Below are positions 19,394 to 28,631 of a DNA stretch of 64,000 bases, piece by piece. Made by a program: the position numbers and the translations under genes. The DNA is from Myxococcus qinghaiensis (lineage in GTDB: Bacteria; Myxococcota; Myxococcia; Myxococcales; Myxococcaceae). The stretch covers positions 416,369-480,368 of the forward strand of contig NZ_JAKCFA010000008.1 in the NCBI RefSeq assembly GCF_024198215.1. Direction: 5' to 3'. Position 1 is the first letter of the stretch, and each line of letters starts with the position of its first letter. The notes below the pieces were generated by a model, which worked only from the letters and a program-made list of their open reading frames with translations, made no database searches and was not told the origin of the DNA.

Positions 19394-20649
19394 GCCGCAC
19401 CCTCTCTTCCTGGAAGCAGTCGCTGGGGGGCGTGCTCGCCGCGTCCCTGCTCGTCGCGGGCTGCGAGTCCCCCACGGTGGTCCCCACCGCGGATGGACGG
19501 CAGAACATCCACACCGCGCGCATCGAGGGAAACCTCGTCGTGCAGTCGCGCGCGCGGGGCAACGCGGTGGTGTTCATCTACGACGCGAGCCGGCCCCCTC
19601 CGCCGCAGGGCACCGGCCGCCCCATCGCCTTCACCGTCGTCCCGGCCGAGCAGCTCTTCGGCCCCGCGCTCGGCACGGACGCGCCCGGCCCCTTCACCGC
19701 GCCGTTCGCGCTGAGCCTCGTGGCCGCGGGGAAGTACACGCTGCGCGGCTTCATCGACGTGGACTCCTGCAGTGCCGGCGTGGTGCCCTGCCATGGCTCC
19801 GACTTCAATCCCTGGTACGGCGTCACCAGCGAGCCCAACACGGGTGACGTCGGCGGCGCCGCGGTGGACCCCACCAACGGCGTGCCCCTGACGCTGGAGG
19901 TCACCAAGGACGCGGAGGGAAATCCCCTGCCTCTCACCAACGTCACGGTGAGCTTCTCGCAGGCCACCGCGCAGGTGCCGTTGGACCGGCCCGCCTTCCA
20001 GGTCACCGTCGTCAACGGCGACCACACCCTCACCGCGGGCGCGCCACCCAAGGTCCTGCGCCTGACGCCACAGAACATCGAGGGCGGCGCGGTGGTCCAG
20101 CGCTCCAAGGCGTTCCTCGTCAGCTTCGTGGACGCCAACCGCGACGGCGCCCCGGATGATGCCAACGGCGACGGTGTCCCCGACCTCTGGCCGCGCGTCG
20201 TCGTGCGCAAGCTGGCGGACGGCCCCGGACTCCTGGAGGACAACGACCTGGACCGCAACGGCATCCTCGACGGCATCCTCGAAGAGGGTGGCATCGATTA
20301 CGTGCACGCCGACGGCACTCGCGACGGGCAGCCGGACCTGGTGGTGCTGGGCGCCGCGCTCGTGCCGGACGCGATTGTCGCCGCGCTCAAGGATGAGAAC
20401 GGCAACCCGCGGACGACGCCCGTGTTCGTGCAGGAGCTGATGGTGGGCGTGCAGGCGATCGCCCTGGATGCCCGGGACCCGGCCGCTCCGGCGCGCCTGG
20501 ATGGCCTGCCCAAGGGCCGCTACTCGGTGGTGCTGATCCAATCCACCGGGCAGACCTGGCGCGTCCCCAACGAGCTGGCCCCGCCCATCGCCGCGGGCAT
20601 CGGGCTGACGGGCGTGGAGAGCCAGGCGTTCGTGCTCGAGGTCCTCTGA
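19390..20649 (+). CDS. Lipoprotein with Asp-rich calcium-type repeats, unknown function
   Basis: 419 residues. A lipobox LVAGC (Cys25, next residue Glu) marks it as a lipoprotein. Its ATG overlaps the receptor stop (ATGA). The early part looks like beta-sheet (IEGNLVVQSRARGNAVVFIYD). Near residues 248-265 is a DxNxDGxxDDxNxDGxPD pattern and near 284-295 another Asp/Asn cluster, both like thrombospondin-type-3 or EF-hand-like calcium loops. Being coupled to the TonB-dependent receptor, it may be a surface ligand-binding partner, as SusD-type proteins are for SusC. There is no SusD sequence likeness, so this is inference. Confidence 0.78.
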   Translation: MSRTLSSWKQSLGGVLAASLLVAGCESPTVVPTADGRQNIHTARIEGNLVVQSRARGNAVVFIYDASRPPPPQGTGRPIAFTVVPAEQLFGPALGTDAPGPFTAPFALSLVAAGKYTLRGFIDVDSCSAGVVPCHGSDFNPWYGVTSEPNTGDVGGAAVDPTNGVPLTLEVTKDAEGNPLPLTNVTVSFSQATAQVPLDRPAFQVTVVNGDHTLTAGAPPKVLRLTPQNIEGGAVVQRSKAFLVSFVDANRDGAPDDANGDGVPDLWPRVVVRKLADGPGLLEDNDLDRNGILDGILEEGGIDYVHADGTRDGQPDLVVLGAALVPDAIVAALKDENGNPRTTPVFVQELMVGVQAIALDARDPAAPARLDGLPKGRYSVVLIQSTGQTWRVPNELAPPIAAGIGLTGVESQAFVLEVL

Positions 20650-20665
20650 TTGCACGCTCCGTCAA

Positions 20666-20686
20666 GTGGGGTGTGTGACGCCCCAC
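20666..20686 (+). terminator. Hairpin after the kinase-receptor-lipoprotein operon
   Basis: GTGGGG and CCCCAC form a 6-bp stem with a 9-base loop, 16 bases past the lipoprotein stop. The following bases are A-rich, not T-rich, so termination is uncertain. Confidence 0.4.
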
Positions 20687-20789
20687 ACTGGAAAAAGGAG
20701 AGGAAGGACGGTGCTTTGACTTCGGCATGTCCTTCCGTCAACATGATTGGGTCTCCAGGGGGACAGCCCCACCAGAGGTTGATGATCCG

Positions 20790-21275
20790 ATGAAGGCCGG
20801 CACCCTCCCCTCTCCAGAGCCCGTTCCCAACCGCACCACGACGGACCCGGCGCGCCCTCTGGGAGGCAGCCGGCCCGCCACGGGTGCGGCGCCGCAGCGC
20901 GTGCTGCTGGTGGACGACAGCCGCTCCATCCGGACGCTGCTGAAAATCTACCTGATGGCCCGCAACTTCGAGTTCCTGGAGGCGGAGTCCGCCGAAGAGG
21001 GCCTGAAGGTCGCCGAGGCGGAGACCATCGACCTCATCCTGACCGACTTCCACATGGACGGGATGAACGGCGCCGACTTCGCGGCGCAGATTCGCGCCAA
21101 CGCCAACCCCAAGCTGGCCAAGGTCCCCATCCTGATGATGACGGGAGACCCGAACGTGGCGGAGGTCCGCGCCCTGGGTCAGAAGGCCGGCATCAGCGCC
21201 TTCGTCCGCAAGCCGGTGAGCTGCGCGCAGCTCATGACGCTGGTGGACACCATCCTCCCGCTGCCGCGCAAGTAG
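20790..21275 (+). CDS. Single-domain response regulator (CheY-like)
   Basis: 161 residues. About 35 Pro/Thr-rich residues precede one receiver domain: acidic pair in VLLVDDSRS, phospho-acceptor Asp in LILTDFHMDGMNG, Thr in LMMTGD and Lys in VRKPV. No output domain follows, so it acts through protein contacts. ATG 20790 is chosen with GAGG about 10 bases upstream; the frame is open to 20727. A histidine kinase is not adjacent. It lies 140 bp beyond the receptor/lipoprotein operon with a hairpin between, so membership of that system is possible but not shown. Confidence 0.9.
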   Translation: MKAGTLPSPEPVPNRTTTDPARPLGGSRPATGAAPQRVLLVDDSRSIRTLLKIYLMARNFEFLEAESAEEGLKVAEAETIDLILTDFHMDGMNGADFAAQIRANANPKLAKVPILMMTGDPNVAEVRALGQKAGISAFVRKPVSCAQLMTLVDTILPLPRK

Positions 21276-21301
21276 TCGCCCACAAGGGCTCGCGCCGTCA
21301 C

Positions 21302-21928
21302 TCACGCCGGGTTCCGGGCCGCCGAAGCGGCGCGGGCCCGGCGTTTTCGCATCGCCTCTCCCGCGCGCACCGCGAACAGCAGGGCCAGCACCGCGCCGTA
21401 GATGAGCGGCTCCGTGACGTCCTGCTTCACCCGCCACACGAAGTGCACCACGCCCAGCACCGCGGCCACGTAGGCCAGCCGGTGCAGGCGCTGCCAGCGC
21501 GGAAAGCCCAGCCGGCGCACCCAGCGGTTCGTGGAGGTGACGGCCAGCGGCACCAGCAGCACCAGCGCGGTGAAGCCCACGGTGATGAAGGGGCGCTTCA
21601 CCAGATCTTCCAGCAGCGCCTTCAGCGACAGGCCCTGATCCAACACCAGATACGTGAGGAAGTGCGCGCACGCGTACGTGAAGGCCAACAGGCCCAGGGT
21701 GCGGCGGATGCGCACCGGCCACGTCCACCCGGAGACGAGCTTCAGCGGCGTGCACGCCAGCGACGCAATCAACAGCACCAGCGCGAGCAGCCCCGTCTGG
21801 TTGAGCGCCGCCTCCACCGCGTTGGGCCCCAGCGCGCCCTGCGGGCCCTGCACGGCGAGGAGCGCCAGGGGCGCGAGGCCCCCCACGGCGAGCGCGGGGT
21901 TGAGCCAGGGATAGGGAGGCGAGGCCAT
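21302..21928 (-). CDS. msrQ: MsrQ, heme-binding membrane subunit of methionine-sulfoxide reductase
   Basis: 208 residues with about six membrane helices of the ferric-reductase-like type. It passes electrons from the quinone pool or flavin to MsrP. Likely heme ligands include His in YACAHFLTYLVL, in LHRLAYV and in VVHFVWR. The sequence CTPLKLVSGW before the second helix is a family hallmark. It starts 3 bases after the msrP stop, the usual msrP-msrQ order. Confidence 0.9.
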   Translation of the reverse strand: MASPPYPWLNPALAVGGLAPLALLAVQGPQGALGPNAVEAALNQTGLLALVLLIASLACTPLKLVSGWTWPVRIRRTLGLLAFTYACAHFLTYLVLDQGLSLKALLEDLVKRPFITVGFTALVLLVPLAVTSTNRWVRRLGFPRWQRLHRLAYVAAVLGVVHFVWRVKQDVTEPLIYGAVLALLFAVRAGEAMRKRRARAASAARNPA

Positions 21929-21931
21929 GGC

Positions 21932-22924
21932 TCAGTAGTTCTTCCGCAGGTCCAACCCCGTGTAGAGGTGGGCCACCTGCTCGGCGTAGCCGTTGAAGGG
22001 CAGCGTGGGGCGGCGCTCCAGGCCCTCTCCGATGCGCCGCTCGGTGGCCTGGCTCCAGCGCGGGTGCGCCACGGCGGGATTCACGTTGGCGTAGAAGCCG
22101 TACTCCTCGGGCCCCGCGAGGTTCCACGTGGTGAATGGCTGCTCGCGCGTGAGGCTGATGCGGACGATGGACTTGATGCCCTTGAAGCCATACTTCCACG
22201 GCACGACGAGCCGCAGCGGCGCGCCGTTCTGCGCGGGGAGCTGCCGGCCGTACAGGCCCATGGCCATGAAGGTGAGCGGGTGCATGGCCTCGTCCAGCCG
22301 CAGCCCTTCCACATAGGGCCAGTCCAGAACCCCGCGCTTCTGGCCGGGGAGCTGCTCCGGGTCCATCAGCGTGGTGAAGGACACGTAGCGCGCGTGACTG
22401 GTGGGCTTCACGCGGGAGAGCAGCGCGGCCAGCGGGAAGCCCAGCCACGGAATCACCATGGACCACGCCTCCACGCAGCGCATCCGGTAGACGCGCTCCT
22501 CCATGGAGAACCAGGAGAGCAGCTGGTCGATGTCCACCGTCTGGGGCTCGTGCACCTCGCCGTCGATGGCAACGGTCCACGGCCGGGGCTTGAGGTAGTG
22601 CGCCAGCCGCGCCGGGTCGTTCTTGTCCAGGCCCAGCTCGTAGAAGTTGTTGTACGTGGTGACGTCCTCGTACGGCGTGCGCGGCTCGTCCGTGTCGAAC
22701 TCGCTGGACGCCTTCGCCACAGGCCCCGTCACCGCCCCCGCATCCGGGACATAGGCGTCCATGGCGCGGCGCTGCTTGCCACTCAGGAGGTACAGGCCTC
22801 CCGCGACAGCGGCGGCGGTGCCGGCGAACAGGCCCGCGTTCTTCAACAGCTCGCGGCGGCGCAGGTAGAGCGGCTCAGGGGTGATTTCGGAGCCGGGCGG
22901 CTCCACGGGCGGCTTGTCGCTCAT
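21932..22924 (-). CDS. msrP: MsrP, periplasmic molybdopterin methionine-sulfoxide reductase
   Basis: 330 residues. A Tat signal ([10 protein letters not shown] from residue 22, then a hydrophobic stretch) exports the folded molybdenum-cofactor protein. The molybdenum ligand is Cys150 in [12 protein letters not shown]. The YedY signatures YNNFYELG and [14 protein letters not shown] are present. It repairs oxidised methionine in envelope proteins, with electrons from MsrQ, encoded directly after it. The next gene upstream on the same strand is a CrtW-like ketolase. Confidence 0.93.
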   Translation of the reverse strand: MSDKPPVEPPGSEITPEPLYLRRRELLKNAGLFAGTAAAVAGGLYLLSGKQRRAMDAYVPDAGAVTGPVAKASSEFDTDEPRTPYEDVTTYNNFYELGLDKNDPARLAHYLKPRPWTVAIDGEVHEPQTVDIDQLLSWFSMEERVYRMRCVEAWSMVIPWLGFPLAALLSRVKPTSHARYVSFTTLMDPEQLPGQKRGVLDWPYVEGLRLDEAMHPLTFMAMGLYGRQLPAQNGAPLRLVVPWKYGFKGIKSIVRISLTREQPFTTWNLAGPEEYGFYANVNPAVAHPRWSQATERRIGEGLERRPTLPFNGYAEQVAHLYTGLDLRKNY

Positions 22925-22930
22925 GCCCCT

Positions 22931-23716
22931 TTATAACGGGCCAACCCGTCCGGCCGTTACATCGCGAGACGCTGGCGAGGCCCGGGACTCCTCCGCTCGG
23001 GCGTCCTTGACCCGCCACAGCCGCCACCAGGGCGTACCGGGGGACTGGTGGTGCTCCCAGTGGTAGCCGAAGAAGAAGCACGACAACATGGCCCACAGGT
23101 GGTTGCGCGGCAGGGTGCGCGCGTGGTGGGGCGCCATGTCCGGCGTGTCCGGGCGGCGGTGCGGCTGGTAGGTGCCGAAGTAGAAGAGCTGCAGCGTGCC
23201 CAGCACGGCGGGCAGCACCCAGAACGCGAGGATGCGCGGCTGGGAGACGCCCATGAAGACGAAGATGTTGAACTTGGCCGCCATCACCCCCAGCTGGGGC
23301 AGCGTGGTGTAGCGGGCCATGAACGTGCCCAGCCAGGGCCAGAAGGACTGGGTGCGCGTGGAGAAGTCCGGATCCGCCTCGCCCGTGGGCTGCGCGTGGT
23401 GGGCGTGGTGGTTGAGCACCAGTCGGCGATACGACAGGCCGGCGAAGAGGAAGCAGGCGACGGTGCCCACCGTCTCATTCACCCAGCCCTGACGGGCCAC
23501 GGTGCCGTGCATGGCGTCATGGCCGGTGATGAACAGGCCGGTGCACAGCCACCCCTGGAAGGCGACATGCAGCCAGGTGAGCGGGGAGTCCCAGGGCAGC
23601 TCGGGCGACAACAGCATCCACGCCAGATGCGTCCCCCACGCGCCAATGAGGACGAGCGCGACGAGGACGCCCCAGGGTCCGAGCGGGTCCGAGCGATAGC
23701 GGGCCGAGTTCTCCAT
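22931..23716 (-). CDS. CrtW-like beta-carotene ketolase / fatty-acid desaturase-type membrane protein
   Basis: 261 residues, a membrane di-iron protein. The His boxes are HDAMH (66-70), HHAHH (103-107) and HWEHH (219-223). The sequences GLSYRRLVLNHHAHH and FGYHWEHH fit bacterial CrtW ketolases, which add 4-keto groups to carotenoid rings, better than acyl-lipid desaturases. Family assignment is from these motifs; the substrate is inferred. It ends 7 bases before msrP begins on the same strand, so co-transcription with msrPQ is likely. No other carotenoid gene is next to it; an FAD amine oxidase-like gene lies 6 kb away. Confidence 0.75.
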   Translation of the reverse strand: MENSARYRSDPLGPWGVLVALVLIGAWGTHLAWMLLSPELPWDSPLTWLHVAFQGWLCTGLFITGHDAMHGTVARQGWVNETVGTVACFLFAGLSYRRLVLNHHAHHAQPTGEADPDFSTRTQSFWPWLGTFMARYTTLPQLGVMAAKFNIFVFMGVSQPRILAFWVLPAVLGTLQLFYFGTYQPHRRPDTPDMAPHHARTLPRNHLWAMLSCFFFGYHWEHHQSPGTPWWRLWRVKDARAEESRASPASRDVTAGRVGPL

Positions 23717-23736
23717 CTCTCCTGACTCATGGGGCC

Positions 23737-23783
23737 GGTCCGCCCGAAACGCACGGGAAACCCACCGTGCGTGGGGGCGGACC
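23737..23783 (-). terminator. Long nested hairpin after the M49 peptidase gene
   Basis: An outer stem GGTCCGCCC/GGGCGGACC (9 bp) encloses an inner stem ACGCACGG/CCGTGCGT (8 bp), with an 8-base loop. It lies 11 bases past the peptidase stop and before the ketolase start. There is no T-tract on either strand. Confidence 0.7.
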
Positions 23784-23794
23784 AGCGAGCGTGG

Positions 23795-25513
23795 CTACTT
23801 CCGCACGCCGGCGTCGGTCGCGGGTGCGGTCGCCTCGCGAACGAGCTCCTCCGCCGTGACGTAGTGGGGCGCGATGTCCACCGGCACGTCCTTCAGGCGC
23901 TCCAGCACCTTGCGCACCGGAGGCCGCACCACGCCCATCTTCGCCAGCAGGGCCTCCGCGGCCTTCCTGTCTCCCTTCCCCTGGATTTCCATCAGCTGCT
24001 TCGTCAGGGAGGTGACGGACTGCTTCATCTTCTCCGGCACCACGGAGAAGGTGCCATCCGCGTTGACCTTCACCGCGCCGGTGTCGAGGAAGTGATTGAG
24101 CTGCAGGGCCACGCCCTTGCCGTGCGCCTCGTCCGTGCCGAAGCGGATGGAGCGGAACGCGGAGGCCAGGAACGTCGTGTACATGGTGCGGCCCATCGCC
24201 TTGTCGATGACGCCCGTGTCCATCAGCCGCTGGAGCGCCCACAAGCCGGAGATGTCCGCCTTGGCCTCCTCGAGCGCGCTGGAGGCCACCTGGAGCGCCT
24301 GCCGCACCGTCGTCGCCTTGCCGGCCACGGTGATGTTGTGCGGCCCCAGGCCGTGCATCAGCTCGTGCATCAGGATGTGCGTGAAGAAGGCGTCGAAGGC
24401 GACGTCCTGCTGGTCCTTCGCGGAGAGCGCCACCTTGGCGATGGGCACCAGCACGCGCTCGAACTTGGCCTCCTGCACGTTCTTCAGCATGACGCGCTTG
24501 GAGCCCATGGCCTCCGTGACGCGCTCGTCGTTGGGCAGGTTGTACGCCGCCGTCTGCACGCCGCGGTTGGCGTCACCGGAGGAGTACAGGCTGTTGACGA
24601 CGCGGATGGGGGCCAGCGCGCCCAGCTTCGGGTTGCGCAGCTTCGGGTCGATGGGGAGGTTGCTCTCCAACTCCTGGAGGTGGTCGCTGAACTTCGACAG
24701 CTTCCCCGTCTCCGCGTCGTCGCGCAGGCCCACGAAGGCCTCGAAGGCGGCCTTGTAGTTGAACCAGCCGTCCTCGTAGACCTCGTAGGGGCCGACGGTG
24801 GGCTCGATGCTCGCGTCCAGCTTCATCCAGGCGACTTCGCTGGCGTAGTAGTCGTTGGACAGGAACGCGTCCGCGCGCGAGGTGAGGAACGCCTTGAGCG
24901 TGGGCTGCTTCGTCAGCGCGGCGGCCTCGCGGAACAGGGCCGCGGCCAGCGCCAGCTCGCCCTGGTACTCCACGCTGTACGGCACGGTGATGAACTTGCC
25001 GTCGGTGCCCTTGCGGATGGTGGTGTAGAAGCCCGTGGCCTCCTTCTGCTGCGCCTCGGGCAGCGCCTTTATCCAGGCTTCGACTTCCGCCTTGGTGGAG
25101 CCGGCCGGGTAGAAGTTGCCGGCCTCCGGCTTCGGGGGCACGCCGGGCAGGAAGGGCCGGCCCTCGTCGAGGCTGTTCCACGGGCCCTTGTCCAACAGGA
25201 ACGCGTGCAGGCGCGCGCGGCCCAGGGGCGACTCGTCCTTCAAGAGGTTCAGCAGCACCGTCTCGCTGCCCGCCCAGCGCTGACGCAGGAACAGCGCGTC
25301 CATCAACTGCGAGGCCTGGACGACGCGGGCCAGCGCGCGGCGCTCGTTGTCGGGCAGGGCCTTCAGGTCCACCCGCAGCTCCACCGGAGCGAAGCGCGCG
25401 GTGAGCCGCTGCAGCTCCGCGGCGTCGGGGAACGAGGTGGGGACTTTCTCCTCGGCGACAGCGGAGCCGGACAGCAGCACCGCCCCGAGCAGGGACAGGA
25501 GGGTTCGGTTCAT
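23795..25513 (-). CDS. Secreted M49-type metallopeptidase (dipeptidyl-peptidase III-like)
   Basis: 572 residues with a signal peptide (MNRTLLSLLGAVLLSGSAVA). The zinc site is HELMH (383-387) with a second motif LEEAKAD (about 414-420). The surrounding HGLGPH and EEAKADISGLWAL follow the branch of the DPP-III family found at the C-terminus of plant Nudix-3 proteins. Classical DPP III instead has a six-residue HEXXGH. It probably cleaves dipeptides or small peptides in the periplasm or outside the cell. There is no Nudix box here. It is transcribed alone, closed by the nested hairpin, and diverges from the CBM21 gene. Confidence 0.8.
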   Translation of the reverse strand: MNRTLLSLLGAVLLSGSAVAEEKVPTSFPDAAELQRLTARFAPVELRVDLKALPDNERRALARVVQASQLMDALFLRQRWAGSETVLLNLLKDESPLGRARLHAFLLDKGPWNSLDEGRPFLPGVPPKPEAGNFYPAGSTKAEVEAWIKALPEAQQKEATGFYTTIRKGTDGKFITVPYSVEYQGELALAAALFREAAALTKQPTLKAFLTSRADAFLSNDYYASEVAWMKLDASIEPTVGPYEVYEDGWFNYKAAFEAFVGLRDDAETGKLSKFSDHLQELESNLPIDPKLRNPKLGALAPIRVVNSLYSSGDANRGVQTAAYNLPNDERVTEAMGSKRVMLKNVQEAKFERVLVPIAKVALSAKDQQDVAFDAFFTHILMHELMHGLGPHNITVAGKATTVRQALQVASSALEEAKADISGLWALQRLMDTGVIDKAMGRTMYTTFLASAFRSIRFGTDEAHGKGVALQLNHFLDTGAVKVNADGTFSVVPEKMKQSVTSLTKQLMEIQGKGDRKAAEALLAKMGVVRPPVRKVLERLKDVPVDIAPHYVTAEELVREATAPATDAGVRK

Positions 25514-25690
25514 AACCCTTCCCTACTCCAACCCCGTGCGCCCTCCCAGCACCGCGTCACACCCGTGCACGTCAGAACATTTCAACCGGACGGTCCCCAG
25601 AAACGTGACGCGACGCGCGTCGGAGCGTGCTGCCAACATGCGACAGCCCTGGATTCCCCAGGTTCCGGGAGCCCGTCGTCAGGCGGGCTC

Positions 25691-26506
25691 ATGAGGATGC
25701 TTGCGATGACGACGAACCGACTCTCTCTTCTCTCCCGGTGGCGCGCGGCGCTGTGCCTGCTGGCCGGGCTCACCGTGGGCCTCTCGTCAGCCTCCGCGCA
25801 CGCGGCGGACGAGGTGAAGCTGCTCAAGGCCGTGAGCACGGTGGGCAGCCGCTATGGGCAGACGTGGCAGGACGTCACCTACCTGGTGGTGGTGAAGAAC
25901 CTGGCCTACGAGAAGCAGGTGGCCATCCACGACAAGCAGCCCGACGGCACGTGGACGGACCTGGCCGCCTCCTACGCGGGTGACGCGGGCGCGGGGTACG
26001 AGCTGTGGAAGGTGACGCGGCAGTACCAGAGCTGGGGGACGACGCCCCAGCCGACGCGGGACTTGGAGTTCGTGGCGAAGTTCACCGCGAACGGCCAGAC
26101 GTACTGGGACAACAACGGCGGGGCCAACTACCACCTGGGCCGCGCGGACGGGCCGCTCCTGCCGCGCTCCAACGTGCTGGTGGCCACGAGCTACTGGCAG
26201 GCCAACGGCGACGTGGACATCGGCATCGACGTGAAGAACCTGTCCTATTCCAAGAGCGTCACCGTGGTGTATTCCACGGACGGGTGGGCCACCTCGCACG
26301 AGGTCGCCGCCACCTTCACCTCCGGGTACACCGTGGGCTACTCCTACGTCTCCAGCCCCAACGCCCAGGGCGTGGAGCGCTGGCTGGCCCGGATTCCCGC
26401 CGGGACGGCCACCCCGGCCTTCTACGTCCGCTATGAGGTGAACGGACAGACGTACTGGGACAGCAACTTCGGGTACAACTACCCGCCCATCTACCCTCCC
26501 CTGTAG
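25691..26506 (+). CDS. Secreted protein with two CBM21-like domains
   Basis: 271 residues. A long signal peptide (hydrophobic core LCLLAGLTVGLSSASAHA, cleavage near 38) is followed by two similar domains (about 43-148 and 157-266). Each has a VKNL(A/S)Y-K pattern, a Trp/Tyr-rich middle and a closing signature: NGQTYWDNNGGANY in the first, NGQTYWDSNFGYNY in the second. These are hallmarks of CBM21, the starch/glycogen-binding module of glucoamylases and PP1 regulatory subunits. There is no catalytic domain, so it is likely a free carbohydrate-binding protein. In-frame ATGs at 25691, 25697 and 25706 are all possible starts. Confidence 0.78.
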   Translation: MRMLAMTTNRLSLLSRWRAALCLLAGLTVGLSSASAHAADEVKLLKAVSTVGSRYGQTWQDVTYLVVVKNLAYEKQVAIHDKQPDGTWTDLAASYAGDAGAGYELWKVTRQYQSWGTTPQPTRDLEFVAKFTANGQTYWDNNGGANYHLGRADGPLLPRSNVLVATSYWQANGDVDIGIDVKNLSYSKSVTVVYSTDGWATSHEVAATFTSGYTVGYSYVSSPNAQGVERWLARIPAGTATPAFYVRYEVNGQTYWDSNFGYNYPPIYPPL

Positions 26507-26511
26507 CCCAC

Positions 26512-26595
26512 TCGAGGGGGAACCCGGGGGCCAGGCCTTCACGGGCCCGGCCCGGAGACAGGCTCCCGGGCGCCCTCCCCTCGACAGGCTGTTTT
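26512..26595 (+). terminator. Possible terminator after the CBM21 gene
   Basis: TCGAGGGG (26512-26519) pairs with CCCCTCGA (26577-26584) around a GC-rich middle that contains its own GCCCGG/CCGGGC stem. GTTTT follows 6 bases later. Branched and long, so only tentative. Confidence 0.35.
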
Positions 26596-26655
26596 CCATG
26601 GTTATGGGGAGACGACGCTTTGCCGCCCACCCGGGCGCCCGGAGGCCCTGTACCC

Positions 26656-28620
26656 ATGACCGTCGAAGCTTCCCCCCAGCGGGAAACCCACGCCTTCCAG
26701 GCGGAGATCAACCAGCTCCTCAGCCTGGTCATCAACTCGCTCTACAGCCACAAGGAGATCTTCCTGCGGGAGCTGGTGTCCAACGCCTCGGACGCGCTCG
26801 ACAAGCTGCGCTTCCGCGCGATTACGGAGCCGGAGCTGCTGTCGGACGCGCCGGAGCTGGAGCTGCGCATCATCCCCGACGCGGAGAAGAACACGCTCAC
26901 CATCGAGGACACCGGCATCGGCATGTCCCATGACGAGCTGGTGAAGAACCTGGGCACCATCGCCCACTCCGGCTCGCGCGAGTTCCTCCAGATGGCGACC
27001 CAGCGCGGGCAGAAGGACGTGCAGCTCATCGGCCAGTTCGGCGTGGGCTTCTACAGCGCGTACCTCGTCGCGGACCGGGTGGAGGTCGTCAGCCGCGCGG
27101 CGGGCAAGGACTCGCAGGCGTGGAAGTGGTCTTCCGAAGCCCACGGCTCCTTCACCGTGGAGCCCGCCGAGCGCGCCGCCCGGGGCACCTCCGTCATCCT
27201 CCACCTGAAGGAGGACCAGAAGGAGTTCCTGGACGAGTGGCGGGTGCGCTCGCTCATTACGCAGTACTCCGACTACGTGGGTCACCCCATCAAGCTCCAG
27301 GTGAAGAAGACCACCGGAACGGGGGACGACGCGAAGACAGAGGCCGCGCTGGAGGTGGTGAACAAGGCGAGCGCGCTGTGGCAGCGCGCGAAGAGCGAAA
27401 TCACCGACGCGCAGTACCAGGAGTTCTACAAGCACCTGACGCACGACTGGGACGTGCCGCTGGCGTGGACGCACTTCAAGGCGGACGGCAACCAGCAGTT
27501 CACCGGGCTGCTCTTCGTGCCGAAGAACCCGCCGTTCGATTTGAACGCGCAGCAGCAGCGCGGGGTGCGGCTGTTCGTCAAGCGCGTGTTCATCATGGAC
27601 CGCTGCGAGGAGCTGGTGCCGCAGTGGCTGCGCTTCGTGCGCGGCGTCATCGACTCGGATGACCTGCCGCTCAACGTGTCGCGCGAGCTGCTCCAGGACT
27701 CGCAGGTGGTGCGCGCCATCCGCAAGCACGTGGTGAAGAAGGCGCTGGACCTCCTGGAGAAGCTGGCCAAGGACAAGCCCGAGGACTACACGACGTTCTG
27801 GAAGGCCTTCGGCACGGTGCTCAAGGAGGGGCTGGCCACCGAGGCCGAGCACAAGGACAAGCTGGGCGGCCTGTTGCGCTACGAGAGCTCGCGCGACGAG
27901 GGCCTCACGTCACTGGCGGACTACGTGTCGCGCATGAAGGAGGGCCAGGAGGCGCTCTATTACATGTACGGCGAGTCCCGGAAGGCGGTGGAGGACAGCC
28001 CGCATCTGGAGGCGTTGAAGCAGCGCGGCTACGAGGTCCTCTTCATGACGGACCCGGTGGACGAGTGGGCCGCGCAGGGCCTGCGCGAGTTCCAGGGCAA
28101 GCCGCTGGTGTCCGCGCTCCAGGCGGACCTGAAGCTGCAGTCCACCGACGAGCAGAAGAAGGAGCACGAGCAGAGCGCGGAGGGGCTGAAGGGACTCACC
28201 GCGAAGATGAAGGACGTGCTCCAGGACTCGGTGCGCGAGGTGCGGGTGTCGGACCGCCTCACGGATTCGCCGGTGTGCCTCGTGGTGCCGGAGGGCGGCT
28301 CGCCCGCGTACCTGGAGCGGCTGCTCCAGCAGCGGGGCAAGGGGACGCCGCGCGTGAAGCGCATCCTGGAGATCAATCCCAAGCATCCGGTCATCGAGCA
28401 CCTGAAGTCCGTGCACGAGAAGGACCCCGCGCAGGCGCAGGTGTCCGAGTGGATTGAGCTCTTGCACGACCAGGCGCTGCTCACCGAGGGCAGCACCATC
28501 TCCGACCCGAACCGCTTCGCGCGGCGGCTGACGTCGCTCCTGACGCAGGTGGCGGGTCAGGCCGCGAAGGCGCCGGTGCCCGAGGTTCCGGCCCCGGCGC
28601 CCACGCAGGCCGCGAGCTGA
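26656..28620 (+). CDS. htpG: Molecular chaperone HtpG (Hsp90)
   Basis: 654 residues, the bacterial Hsp90 homodimer that remodels client proteins with ATP. The N-terminal ATPase domain starts [22 protein letters not shown] and has [24 protein letters not shown] and [14 protein letters not shown]. The middle domain has [10 protein letters not shown]. The C-terminal dimerisation domain ends [14 protein letters not shown], followed by a Pro/Ala tail. Length is close to E. coli HtpG (624). ATG 26656 has GGAGG 10 bases upstream; the frame is open to 26620. Confidence 0.97.
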
Positions 28621-28631
28621 GAAGGCCATGA

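Noticed and set aside
23729..25690. Open plus-strand frame running in phase into the CBM21 gene
   Set aside because: It lies antisense to the M49 peptidase, which has zinc motifs; the CBM21 protein has its own signal peptide at 25691.
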